NCBI GenBank assembly: GCA_019426215.1
Contig: CM033408.1
Location: 10,357,077-10,421,076, forward strand
Direction: 5' to 3'
Source: Buddleja alternifolia
Taxonomy: Eukaryota > Streptophyta > Magnoliopsida > Lamiales > Scrophulariaceae
Length of the DNA stretch: 64,000 nt
Part shown: in pieces, positions 11,637 to 21,562 of the stretch
Layout: every line of letters starts with the position of its first letter
Numbering within the stretch: position 1 is the first letter of the stretch
Translations under genes and position numbers: made by a program
The notes under the pieces: generated by a model
Told to the model about the DNA's origin: nothing
The model's database searches: none
The model's input: the letters and a program-made list of their open reading frames with translations, nothing else

Positions 11637-12168
11637 ATGTTGTTTATTTTTTAAAATTTAATTATATATTACATAAATATAATATGACATATGCATTTAA
11701 TATATGCAAAGTAATATTATATATGTGAAATATAATTTGTTCTCTACTAAATCCTTCCTCTAAATTTTCATCTAATGTATTGATTGTTAATTTTTCTTTT
11801 AATACTCTTTCAACTTTTGATGCAAGTTTATTAATATTTTCATCAATACGAGATCCTTCTTGTAATGTTTTAGCAAAATCTTCATGTAGTTTGTAATGTA
11901 TCGTTTTCAAATATTTTTGAAAAAGCAAGAAAATTACAAATTTTTCCTTCTTTTTTCATTTGAAAAGCCTGATAAGGAGGATAAATATCTTTATTAATTT
12001 GACCATTTAAAAGTTTATAATTTCTTTCTATATATATTATAGTATACCCATTAAAATATATATAGTCATATAATATATTATATATTATAATATAAATATT
12101 AATTCCTAACACTTACATGGTAATTACAAGTGGAGTTCATGGCTAACGATAAAAAAAATTATGATTCC

Positions 12169-13846
12169 TGATAGGAAATTTCATGTTAAGATTTTGATGA
12201 TGACAATTAGGAATCTTGTTAGACCCCAAAGTTATGTACGCTTAAATTTCATAGATACTTGTATAAGCATTTGAACATTAGAAATGTATAGGCTTTATTT
12301 TATCTTTTACTTTTGACATTCTTAGATCAAGAAGTCGGTTAGATTAAGCGTTTGATACTTTCTGAGTGAGCTTATCAAGATTGCGAAATTTGAAGACTCC
12401 AAGCGTCCAAGAAATCAATAGTAAATGAAGTTTGAATAAGTTCACTCTAAGCGCCTGACATGTTCTGAGTGAGGTGTCAAGTAACAAAGACTGAAGTCTC
12501 AAGCGTCTACTCTTCTAAATAAAGTCTGAAGACTTTTCCAAGCGTCCAAACATTAAATAGTACTCCAGATTAAATGGAACTTTCAGCTCATGAATGAAGC
12601 GTCTATCAAATGACAAACATTCTCCTAAAGCGTCAGATCGAAAGGAGTTTAATGCAAATATTCTCAGTGCATTAAATGCCAACGGGCATTTAATTCAAAT
12701 GCATTAAATGCTGATAAGAGCATTAAATGTGATAAGCACTTTCAGACGCACGGAGAAGCCACCCTATTGGACTGTCAACAATTCAAAGACTGCAGCACCT
12801 ACTTTTGTGCAGCAGATTTTCAGGAAAAAGGACAAAAGTTGTTCACTCGCGGAAGTGAGAGACACGCGCCCTTGCATGTGTCAAACATACGCTTTTTCCA
12901 AGAATGCCTATAAATAGAACTTCAACAACAAGCCAAAGATAGAACAATTATCAAGCAAAATTGCTGTTGCATTGAAGTCTCAGTCCTTAAACTTTCAGAA
13001 AAGTCAGAATACTCAAGAAAATATTCTCTTTGCTTTTCATCAAATCCTGAGACAGTCAACCCAATATCTCAAACATTCTTTTTGAAGAAACTACACTACT
13101 ACTGAGATATTCCAGTTGTTTGAACTTCATCAAAATCAAACAAACCCTTTTTAGAAAAAACCCTATCCAAGCCTCGCGATCTGTGTGAAGTCGAAGTTGG
13201 ATACTTGCCATATTTCTAGGTGAAAGAAGCAAGGGGATTGAAGTGATTTGGAGCAGAAATCTGTGTGATCAAGGAGCTCAAGTCATCGACATCCATCTCT
13301 CCCTAATTTGTAGAAGATTCTGTGTGATTCTTTGAGAATCATTTTAGTGGATTGCCTCCAAGTGTTCGAGGAGAAGAAGGACGTAGTTGGGATTACACCA
13401 CCCAACGAACCTTACAAATATTGTGTCATTTACTTTACTGTCAATCTCTTATTTATCATATCATTGCATAAATTGATTAAGTAAAACACAATCAAACACT
13501 AAGCAACTAAGAAACCTCTTGTGACGCTAAAGCTTTCAAGGAGAAGACTCAAAAATTATTCCGCTGTGCTAACATTGATTAAAGAACTGAACGCTTAACC
13601 TACTCGGTCAAAGTATTCAAATCTTGAAGTCTGAGTTAACTTCCTAAAAACAGTCTTCATCAGATGCCTCACCAAAGCGCCTATTTTTTTAGTGAACGCT
13701 TAAGTCAAGCGTTAGACACTTCAAGCGTCTACCTTTCAAGCGTCCAAAAATCTTTTAGTACGAAACTTTTTGGAGTCGAAAAAGACTTCAGGGTCTATTC
13801 AACCCCTCCCCTTCTAGACCCTTTCGTATGCCACTTGGGACCAACA
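12169..13846 (+). repeat. Element B 5' LTR
   Basis: It runs from TGATAGGAAATTTC to GGGACCAACA, 1678 bp, and is repeated with few changes at 30220-33835 around a nested solo LTR. It contains many AAGCGTC/GACGCTT words. The frame at 12708-12917 recurs in the 3' LTR at 30759-30968 and is not a gene. Confidence 0.93.
12909..12916 (+). promoter_or_regulatory. TATA box of element B 5' LTR
   Basis: TATAAATA is present here, in the 3' LTR (30960-30967) and in the reversed solo LTR (3441-3448). It is thus conserved among three family copies. Transcription would start about 30 bp downstream. Confidence 0.65.
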
Positions 13847-13848
13847 AG

Positions 13849-13860
13849 TGGTATCAGAGC
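13849..13860 (+). other. Element B primer binding site (initiator tRNA-Met type)
   Basis: TGGTATCAGAGC is complementary to the 3' end of plant initiator tRNA-Met and lies two bases after the LTR end. It is the usual priming site of copia elements. Confidence 0.9.
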
Positions 13861-13950
13861 GGTTAAAATTGAAATTTTAAAATTTCCAAGCATAACTGCT
13901 TGTTTAGATCCTTTTCTTTCAAAATCTAGTTGTTTTTAAAATTTTTCGAT

Positions 13951-16164
13951 ATGGCATTTGCTAAAGTTCCCAAACTGACTGAATCAAATTTTGACACATG
14001 AAAAGTCAAAGCATTTATATATCTCTGTTCATGTGATGATGATATATGTGATATTATTTCAGATGGGCCAATCAAAATATACAAAGTTATCACAAGAGCG
14101 CCTGGAGCCACGAAAGAAACTCCCGATGGTTACGTTGAGAAACCAAAACAAGAATGGACTCCAGATGAGCGTCGAAAAGCTAATTTGGACAATGTTAGTC
14201 GTAACGCTCTATATACGGCTATTGGTGATAATGACAACTTATTTAACAAAATCAAGTCTTGCAAAACCACTAAAGAAATATGGGATAAGTTGGCTACAAT
14301 TTGTGGTGGTTCAGCTCAAATCAAGGAAAACAAACTTTCCATTGCCAAGGAAAAGTTTAACGGATTTAAGATGCTACCCAATGAAACTTTAGAGCAATTG
14401 GATATAAGATTTACAACTCTAGTTACAGAACTTACATCGTTGGGAATGGATTTACAGAACCGAGAAATGGTGGTTAAAATCTTTAGAAGCTTACCAAGTA
14501 AATTCTTGATGAAGACAATCGCTATGAGAGAATTGAGTATGCTGGATCTCCTAACTCCAGAAGACGCCTTTTCAGAGCTAAAAGCATTTGAGTTTGAGTT
14601 AAATTCTGCTAGTGATGTTGTCAGTAATCCAGTGATTGAATCTGGAGCGCTTATAGCATCAATCAAAGGCAAATTGGGGAATAAAGGAAAGAGTTTAGAT
14701 ATTAATGAAGAAGAGGAGTTAGTTCTGCTGAATAGATTCAGGAAGTTCTTGAGATATGAAAAGAAAGGAAAAGGTTTCAAAAATCAAGGACAAAGTTCAT
14801 ATCAAACACCTTCTCCGATGCAACAACAGCTTCAAGCAACTCAATATTCTGTTCCTTCACCCCAAGCGCCTGTTCAGTATCAAGCATCTACTCAATGTGT
14901 CCCAGCTCCAGTGGTCTCAAAACCACACATTGCAAGGTTAACAAATGAACAAAAGATGAAAATTAATCTTTGTTATAATTGCAGGAAACCAGGGCACTAC
15001 CAGGTAAATTGCCCTTATCCAAACATATCCAAGCCCTCAAGGCAGGATTACTTGGATAGAAACCAATTCAGGAGTAACCTTCGTCAACAAGGTTTGCTTG
15101 CGGAATCAGAACCAGCATCCGCACCTGAAGATTTAGAATCATCAGAAGAAAGTAGTGATGATGATGAGCCATTGGATGACTCAGCGCTCATATGTCTCAT
15201 GGCTAGAGATGATGAAGCGTCTCCTGAGGTAATCAATGAATTATCAATTCCTCTTTCTTATGATGAGTTACTTGACAAAGTCAAAGAATACTACAATGAA
15301 TGTCAAGAAGCTGCCAAAATATATCAAAATGATCTCTCTATTATTTCATCACTCACAAGAGATAAAGTGACGCTCAGAGCAGAGTTGCGAGTGCAGCAAC
15401 AGTGCATTGAGAAGAACCAATCGCTTGAGAGTGAAATTATTCAATTAAAAGGCGATCTTGATATAATAGTCAAGAGAGAAGCTGGTTTGATTGCTAGACT
15501 TGCTAAATCAGAGCAGCTCATCTCATCATTATCAAAAGCTTCTAGACAGTTGGATAATGTGATCGAAGTAACCAGATTATTTGGTGAGAAGACCGGTTTA
15601 GGATGCGATAAACACGGTAAACAATCCAATCAATCTAATGTTACGACAAACAACAAAGGAAAGGGTGTTATCGTTGTTGAAAAAGGTTCACAAGGTCAAA
15701 CTCAAAATGAACCAAGTGACAATGGTAAGAGGCCAAATGAGAAAGTCAAAGCTAACTCAGGCAAGGGTAAGGCTAAGGCAAATGATTCACAAAGACGGGT
15801 TTATCCAAACGCTCAAAAGGCTAAAGATAAGAATGACCACTGTGAATCAAGCGCTAAGCGTCCAGCACCAAAAGTGCAACCCAAGCCAGCGCCAAGGAAA
15901 TACCAGCGTCAATATCCAAGACAGTCAAGATCATATTATCGATACTATGATGATTATGATTATGACTATGATTATGACTATTATTATAATTGAGGATATT
16001 ATTATACACCCAAAAAGCACACACAACACGCTGAGAAACCCAAAAAGGCCAGTATTCCTACAATGAAGACTAGGCAAATATGGGTTCCTAAAGTTCTAAT
16101 TCAAACTAACAATGTTACTAATGTTGAAGGACCCAAGCAACAATGGGTACCTAAACAGAAATAG
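13951..16164 (+). pseudogene. gag: Element B gag (SIRE-type) with internal stops
   Basis: The ATG at 13951 opens a frame that stays in phase to 15993, with one stop at 13999 (TGA, probably a former Trp TGG). The capsid-type domain includes the stretch around IWDKLATICGG. A CCHC zinc knuckle (CYNCRKPGHYQVNCP) lies at about 14967-15015. Acidic and coiled-coil-like segments follow at 15120-15590, then a basic Lys/Pro-rich part and an Asp/Tyr tail coded by a GATTAT repeat. In the same phase, beyond the TGA at 15991, two tryptophan-containing motifs (IWVPK, QWVPK) typical of this lineage extend to a TAG at 16162. The true gag end is therefore uncertain. Retrotransposon gag packages the element RNA. 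Confidence 0.88.
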
Positions 16165-16179
16165 AACTTCCCTTTTTGA

Positions 16180-16895
16180 TTGCAGGTACCTAGAGCTAGA
16201 GCCGATACATCTGTATGGTACTTTGATAGTGGATCGTCAAGGCACATGACTGGTTCTAAAGATCTTCTGATCAACTATCAAGCTGCCAATGGTCCTCAGG
16301 TTGTATTTGGTGACAACTCCAAAGGTAAAACCAAAGGTATAGGTACTGTGCATAGGGGAAACATCATGATAAGTGATGTTTATTTTGTTGAGGGTCTGAA
16401 GCACAATTTATTAAGCATAAGTCAATTTTGTGATAAAGGCTTTGAAGTCATATTCTCAAGTGACTGTTGCTATATAAACGACGCTAAGACTAAGTCTACT
16501 AAATTGAAAGGAAAAAGAACTAACAACGTATATTTAGTAGATTGGGGTTCAACACTTGATAACAACCCAACATGTTTTGTTGCTAAAAGTGAATCTAAAA
16601 TGGGTTGGTTATGGCATAGAAAAATGAATCACCTCAACTTTAAGACAATCTCTCAGCTAATAAGTCAAAATCTTGTAGAGGGATTACCAAATGGACCATT
16701 TCATAAGGATCATCTTTGTGACGCTTGTCAAATGGGTAAACAAGTTAAATCATTTATCGTTCAAGAGAAAACCTCATTTATCTACCTCTAGAATACTTGA
16801 ACTACTTCACATGGATTTGTTTGGACCTGTTCAAACGATCAGTGTAAGCGGTAAAAAGTATACTTTGGTGATAGTAGATGATTTCTCTAGATTTA
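16180..16895 (+). pseudogene. pol: Element B pol, first part: protease, GAG-pre-integrase and start of integrase
   Basis: The frame is in phase with gag. The protease active site is DSGSS in WYFDSGSSRHMTG (~16215). The integrase zinc-binding region shows WLWHRKMNHLN and a CDAC motif, giving the HHCC pattern, at about 16605-16730. A frameshift near 16765 moves the reading from the frame ending at 16791 to the next phase, where integrase continues (HMDLFGPV, IVDDFSRF) until 16895. Here element C was inserted, duplicating ATTTA. The rest of integrase resumes at 23357. Confidence 0.9.
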
Positions 16896-18733
16896 TGATA
16901 AGAGGCATTTTTACGTGTTTTTAAGCCCCTTTGCGTTTATGTTTTAGGTTCATTTATCGCTTAATTCTTGCTACATGTGCGTTTAATTCGTGCATTAAGT
17001 GATTTCAGGTCTTAAATGGATACAATCGAAGAACGGGATGAAAAACGACGTATAAAACAAGTTCAGGCCAATTTGCTTCTGTTGTCCACGCCCAAGCGCC
17101 GAGAAATCGGGCGCCTAGGCGCCCGATTCTGAAAGGGGCGCCCAAGCGCCGAGAAATCAGGCGCCTAGGCGCCCGATTCTGAAAGGGGCGCCCAAGCGCC
17201 GAGAAATCAGGCGCCCGATTCTGAAAGGGGCGCCCAAGCGCCGAGAAATCAGGCGCCTAGGCGCCGTTCTGTCCACGCCTGGGCGCCATATCTGCACCAG
17301 TTTCCACGTTCGAGCGATATTTTCTTATTTTTAGAGACCGAATTGGATGAAGTTTCCTTCTACAAAGTTGTAGAACTATGTGTTAGATTCAAATGAGGAC
17401 TTGAATCATCCAAATCGGAGTTTTGTGGAGAGAGTTATAAAGGAAATACAATTACTGCGCCAGACAGAGGCAAATACTCCCAACATTCTGATTTGGGCGC
17501 CCGAGCGCCATAATTCCCGCGCCTAGGCGTGGCCACATCCGAGATTTGATTCCTTTCAGCCAAAAGATCATCATTTGATGGGGGAATGGAACATTTAAAG
17601 CCAAGAGGTCATCACATGTATGGGAGGGATGTCATAAGTATGTTTCTTACTAGATCTACTTTAGGGAATTTTATACTACTCACTTTAAGAGTAGTGGAGG
17701 ACACACTAGGGGGGACATACACATGAGGAGCTGATTTGTGGTGGTCTTCTTAAAGATATTTTGAGACAATTGACCGAAGACATCTTGAGGGGGAGAAAGG
17801 GAGAGAGAGGCATTGGATCCATCACTTTTCACTCATCATCATTGATCACCATTTTCTTCATCACTTTTGGAGGGGAAAAAAGAGAGAGGAGCTAAGGATT
17901 GAAGATCAAGAGCAAAGATCCATCATCAATAAATTGAGGGAGTTTTAATTATTTGCATTTACATGTTTATTTCCATGAGTATGTATATGTTTGTATTAGA
18001 TTTTCTTAAGGCTTTGATGAGAGGCTAATATTGTAGAACTAAGGCCATGTGAAGGCCAAATTTATGAATCAATATATGTGAAGTTGCTCTTTGTATTAAT
18101 TCTCCTATTGCTTTGTGTGTTAATTCTATGCTTTTATTCCAATCATGTGTTTGATCACCATATGCTTGCTATCTTGCCTAATCTAGTTGTTCGAGAGAAA
18201 ATAGATTAGGGTGCAAGAGAATTAACACATCATCCGAAACAAATGAGGGATTGCCCTAGAAATAGGTAAAGATTCCCGGGTGTTGTTAGCCGGATTCGTT
18301 CGGGGAAGCTCTAGAACGTTAATGCGTGATTTTTGATTAGATTCTCGGATAGACATATTTAGAGAACCGTCAATTAATCATAGGATTATTATGTGCCGAG
18401 ACATCGGGTAATAGTTAATTTAGGAGTTTCCACCAGAGCAATAGGAGTCTAATAATTCGAAGAGTAGCTCATATATATTGACGAGTAGATTCGGTTGTAG
18501 CATGTGCCTTAGTCATTTTATCATACGTGAGATTAAATCTAGAGTACGTTTCTCTTTGGTTCTTCGTTTGTTTAATCTTTTTCTTGCACTTTACTTTAAT
18601 TGTCTTATCTTTTATCGAAAATCATTAACTAGAATTCAAGTCCTTGTGGTTCGACAACCCGGACTTTTTGTCCACTTATTACTACACACGTCTAGTGCAC
18701 TTGCTACCAAGCACGTTAGCTTTTAGCGTGTCA
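16896..18733 (+). repeat. Element C 5' LTR
   Basis: It runs from TGATAAGAGGCA to TTTAGCGTGTCA, 1838 bp. It is 44 bp longer than the 3' copy, which is explained by a palindrome array with four instead of three units. The frame at 18478-18726 recurs unchanged at 23101-23349 because it lies in the LTR, and it is not a gene. Confidence 0.95.
17093..17288 (+). repeat. GGCGCCTAGGCGCC palindrome array, 5' LTR of element C
   Basis: Four tandem units of about 44-52 bp each contain CAAGCGCCGAGAAATC followed by a GGCGCCTAGGCGCC-type palindrome. The third unit lacks the GCGCCTAG core. A further GCGCCC/GCGCCTAGGCG pair lies at 17498-17531. The array stands out as GC-rich in an AT-rich LTR. Confidence 0.9.
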
Positions 18734-18739
18734 AGTTTT

Positions 18740-18757
18740 TGGCGCCGTTGCCGGGGA
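18740..18757 (+). other. Element C primer binding site (tRNA-Asp type)
   Basis: TGGCGCCGTTGCCGGGGA is identical to the site of element A at 926-943 and is complementary to tRNA-Asp. It lies seven bases after the LTR end. Confidence 0.92.
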
Positions 18758-18981
18758 CTTGTTTATTTTAGTTTTTGATTTTTGTTTACATTTTTCATAA
18801 TTCTTAGTTTTCGTTTATTTCTTGATTTTCTTTTATTTTCGTGTTTAGTCTAATTTTGTTTCTTGTGCTTAATTGTTAGGTTCGATTTGTGGTGCATGAC
18901 CCGCTCCTCAAATGAGCCTTTGCTTGATTTTGTTATTTTTATTTTGAACATGTGCTCCGGGTTTGTAGATGAGTTCGAGAG

Positions 18982-19887
18982 ATGGCGGACAATATCTATC
19001 AACCAAATCCGAATGCACGTTTCCCGGATATGAATTTACCGAAGGATCGGGAGTGGTTACAAGGCATTCTCCAAGCTATGCAACCGCCTCCTTCTCAACC
19101 ACTTCAGTCGGTCCGGGATTGTCTACCATCCAGCGTCTTTACCATACAGGAGGGATATCATTTATCCCCGACTCTGGAGGAACGAGAATGGGTTCGACAA
19201 CTCCTATACGGCTTACAACTCACACTAGATGATTTGGATCAGCCGAAAAGTATGAAATTGGTACACAAAGCCATTGATGCTTTGTATGAAGGACCAATTA
19301 AGGAGGCTCTAATGATCATTGAGGAAATGAAAAATGAGAGGATTTCTATGAAGGTGTCATCGCCTCAGCGTCGCCCGCCTAACATTCAAGCGATACCCGG
19401 CCCCATTTTTATCGAAGAATTGATATCAAAGAAGCCGACGTTGAAGGAAAGGACGCTCGAGCCTTTACCAGATTCTTTGGTATCTTCTTCCCTCTCCACG
19501 GGTATAGAGGTCATTAGTGCCCATGATAGTAAGTTGTCCTCTAGTGTAGGAGATGACATGGTTATTTGTGATAACTATGAGGTTTTTAAGCATCCAATTG
19601 ATTCTACATTATCTTTACGCATTGATGTTTTTGATCCTTTTAGTGTTGAGCTTTTTCAGGAAAGAAGAACCAATAACCTCCTCGAGTTCTACATCACAAA
19701 CTCCAAGTTTTCCATCTCGATGGGTGAAGAAAAATGGCCATCTACTTATAACTTGGAGAATAGTCCAAGTCATCACTCGGTGCAGTGGGAAGAAAGAGTG
19801 ATAGGTCCAAATGCTTCTATTAACACCGGGCCGAAATTCATCCCTACTTGGAGAATGAACAAGGCATTCATTCGGAAACCGCCTTAA
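18982..19887 (+). CDS. 301-codon ORF of element C, unknown function
   Basis: This is the only long intact frame in element C. It starts MADNIYQPNP and ends RKPP. It has no CCHC knuckle, protease, RT or integrase motif, no evident signal peptide and no membrane segment. The middle is helical and charged, with a proline-rich stretch near residues 35-40. Residues ~193-225 (NYEVFKHPID to FDPFSVELFQE) resemble the Athila protease-RT linker also seen in element A near 4890-4960, so the C-terminal third may derive from that linker. A short upstream reading from 18897 (MTRSSNEP) may be a gag-start remnant. A structural or RNA-binding role is possible but unproven. The overlapping frame at 18969-19232 is rejected. 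Confidence 0.6.
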   Translation: MADNIYQPNPNARFPDMNLPKDREWLQGILQAMQPPPSQPLQSVRDCLPSSVFTIQEGYHLSPTLEEREWVRQLLYGLQLTLDDLDQPKSMKLVHKAIDALYEGPIKEALMIIEEMKNERISMKVSSPQRRPPNIQAIPGPIFIEELISKKPTLKERTLEPLPDSLVSSSLSTGIEVISAHDSKLSSSVGDDMVICDNYEVFKHPIDSTLSLRIDVFDPFSVELFQERRTNNLLEFYITNSKFSISMGEEKWPSTYNLENSPSHHSVQWEERVIGPNASINTGPKFIPTWRMNKAFIRKPP

Positions 19888-21549
19888 AATAACTCGGTAA
19901 AGTCAAGCTAATGACTTTAAAAGAGCGCTTCTTGGGAGGCAACCCAAGTTTGTAAGTTTTCTTTTCTTTTTCTTTTTGCTTTTGTTTTTGTTTTGTTTAA
20001 TTTGTTTCTTTTTGTTGTGTTCAAGCATGCACTTTTAGCATGTATGTGTCTTATGCTTGATGGTTTAAAGAGTTGAAGTGTTAGATATAATGCACATTTG
20101 GACCCCATGTTTAAGAGATGCGTATTGTACTCGAGAGGAGAGGAAGCTATAGGATTATGTATTGGAATTTTAAGGATGTTGTTCAATATCCTTGGTTGTA
20201 AGTGTTCTTGTACCGTTGTGTATGCTTGTCATAACAACATTGGGGACAATGTTGGATTTAAGTTTGGGGGTAGAAGAGTACTTATTTTGAACTTTGATGA
20301 TGCAATCCTAATTTGTAGCTTGAGTTTGGGGGAAAGTTGTTTGCTATCATATTTATATGCTTCTTTGTTGAGAAAATCAAGTATAAAAAAAAAAAAAAAA
20401 AAAAAATTTAGTCCTTCCAATTGATGCATTGAAATTGATTGACTTGGAGAAATGGCATGATCTCTTGAAATAATTTGAATTTAATGGAATATATATATCT
20501 TTGAAATTGCTCGTGGAGACACTAGACTAGGATTGATTCTTTAGATGATTCACATTGCACAATGAATCGAGGGTAGAGGAGTTGAGAGGATAACCATCTT
20601 GAGACACTTAAGGAGTTTTTCCCAGAAATATTAACTTAGATTTCTCATAAGGTTATAAGTTAAGTAGTAATTTATATGCTAAACAATGAATTGAAAAGGT
20701 TGAATTTTTGTATGACCAAAAGTGGTCAGGCTAATACGTACCGGAGGTGATAAGTTTCATGCCTATATACTGTACTATTATGCTAATTTGAGCTAAGCTC
20801 AAGCTAAAAAGAAGTGATTTGTTTAAAAGATCTAGTTTTATTTCGTGGCCTTTGACACTCGAGTGATTAAATCCGTAGGAGTGTCTCTACACTTAATGCC
20901 CCAAAACTATCTAGTTTGGGAGTCATTGATCTAAAACTTGTTACATGGGCGTCATAGAAAGCCTAATGGAATAAAACATTGCACATGATCTAGCCTTAAT
21001 GAATTTAATGGAAGTTTCATACGAATTGAAAGTTGAATGTTTGACATAATGAAATTTAAATGGCTATGAGATTTTCTATGATTCTTGTGCTTTGTGTTTG
21101 ATCAAAAGTTTATAGATATGGGATTAATGTCCAAAATTTGGTAAGGATGCCTCTCGACTATAATGCCTTAGATTTATTTTTCACTACACCCTAAGGAGTC
21201 TTTTCAAGTATTAGTGTCACATGAGCAAAAGTAGTTGATATGTATATATATACTTGTGAGCTTTAAAAGGTTGATTTTATGCCATTCATTCTTGTTGATT
21301 ATGTTGAGATGTATTGATTTGGTTATGATTGAAAATTTACTAGATTTTGTGGGTATATCATATGCAAACCCTCACGAGACTATAACTCGTCCTTTGAGGT
21401 GACTCAAAGGTTCAAAGGCTTGTTGCATTCGCTAAATGCAACCGTTTACTCCACGAAAGTGAGTTAGGTAGTTTTCTTTTTGTTTCTCTCTTTGATTGAT
21501 GTGTTTCCTTATCTTAGAACTCTTATTGCTCGAGGACGAGCAATTGATA
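19888..21549 (+). other. Element C 3' non-coding region with conserved blocks
   Basis: GAGCGCTTCTTGGGAGGCAA at about 19923 matches element A near 5351. A stem-loop (20235-20254) and two purine runs (AAGTTTGGGGG at ~20260 and AGTTTGGGGGAAAG at ~20324) follow. A (A)22 run lies at about 20385-20406. Further on, GTGGC.TTTG.CACTCGAGT and TTGCACATG blocks also match element A (6540-6690), so the whole region is homologous. The frame at 20098-20424 ends in the poly-A run and is not credible. A GAGGACGAGCAA block precedes the polypurine tract. Confidence 0.75.
20235..20254 (+). other. Conserved stem-loop with GNRA-type tetraloop (element C copy)
   Basis: CAACATTG and CAATGTTG pair over 8 bp around a GGGA loop. 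Compared with element A (6130-6149), the outermost A-T pair is C-G and the next C-G pair is A-T, while the six inner pairs and the loop are unchanged. This compensatory pattern supports an RNA structure. Confidence 0.75.
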
Positions 21550-21562
21550 AGTGTGGGGGTGT
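21550..21562 (+). other. Element C polypurine tract
   Basis: AGTGTGGGGGTG lies directly before the 3' LTR, in the position of the plus-strand primer. It resembles the tract of element A. Confidence 0.82.

Larger units (their letters stand above)
10617..12168. other. AT-rich spacer between elements A and B
   Basis: This stretch is AT-rich with ATAT and CACA runs and a direct duplication listed separately. At 11031-11220 a GGCTGTGTTTGTTT start and TGTGTTTGGTTT repeats resemble one end of a MITE, but no partner end was found. Minus-strand frames at 11662-12112 (up to 88 codons) overlap in different phases and read like one broken frame. I do not recognise their products, and the base composition favours chance or a very old remnant. 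Confidence 0.6.

Noticed and set aside
13849..13860. tRNA-like sequence TGGTATCAGAGC
   Set aside because: It is a primer binding site complementary to a tRNA end, not a tRNA gene.
17093..17288. GC-rich tandem units as a possible CpG island of a host gene
   Set aside because: They lie within the LTR of element C and are repeated in its other LTR; no host exon is nearby.
18969..19232. 87-codon frame overlapping the 301-codon ORF
   Set aside because: A shadow frame of the longer intact ORF, with no recognisable motif.
20098..20424. 108-codon frame in element C
   Set aside because: It ends in a long poly-A run coding Lys and covers the conserved non-coding hairpin; no protein motif.
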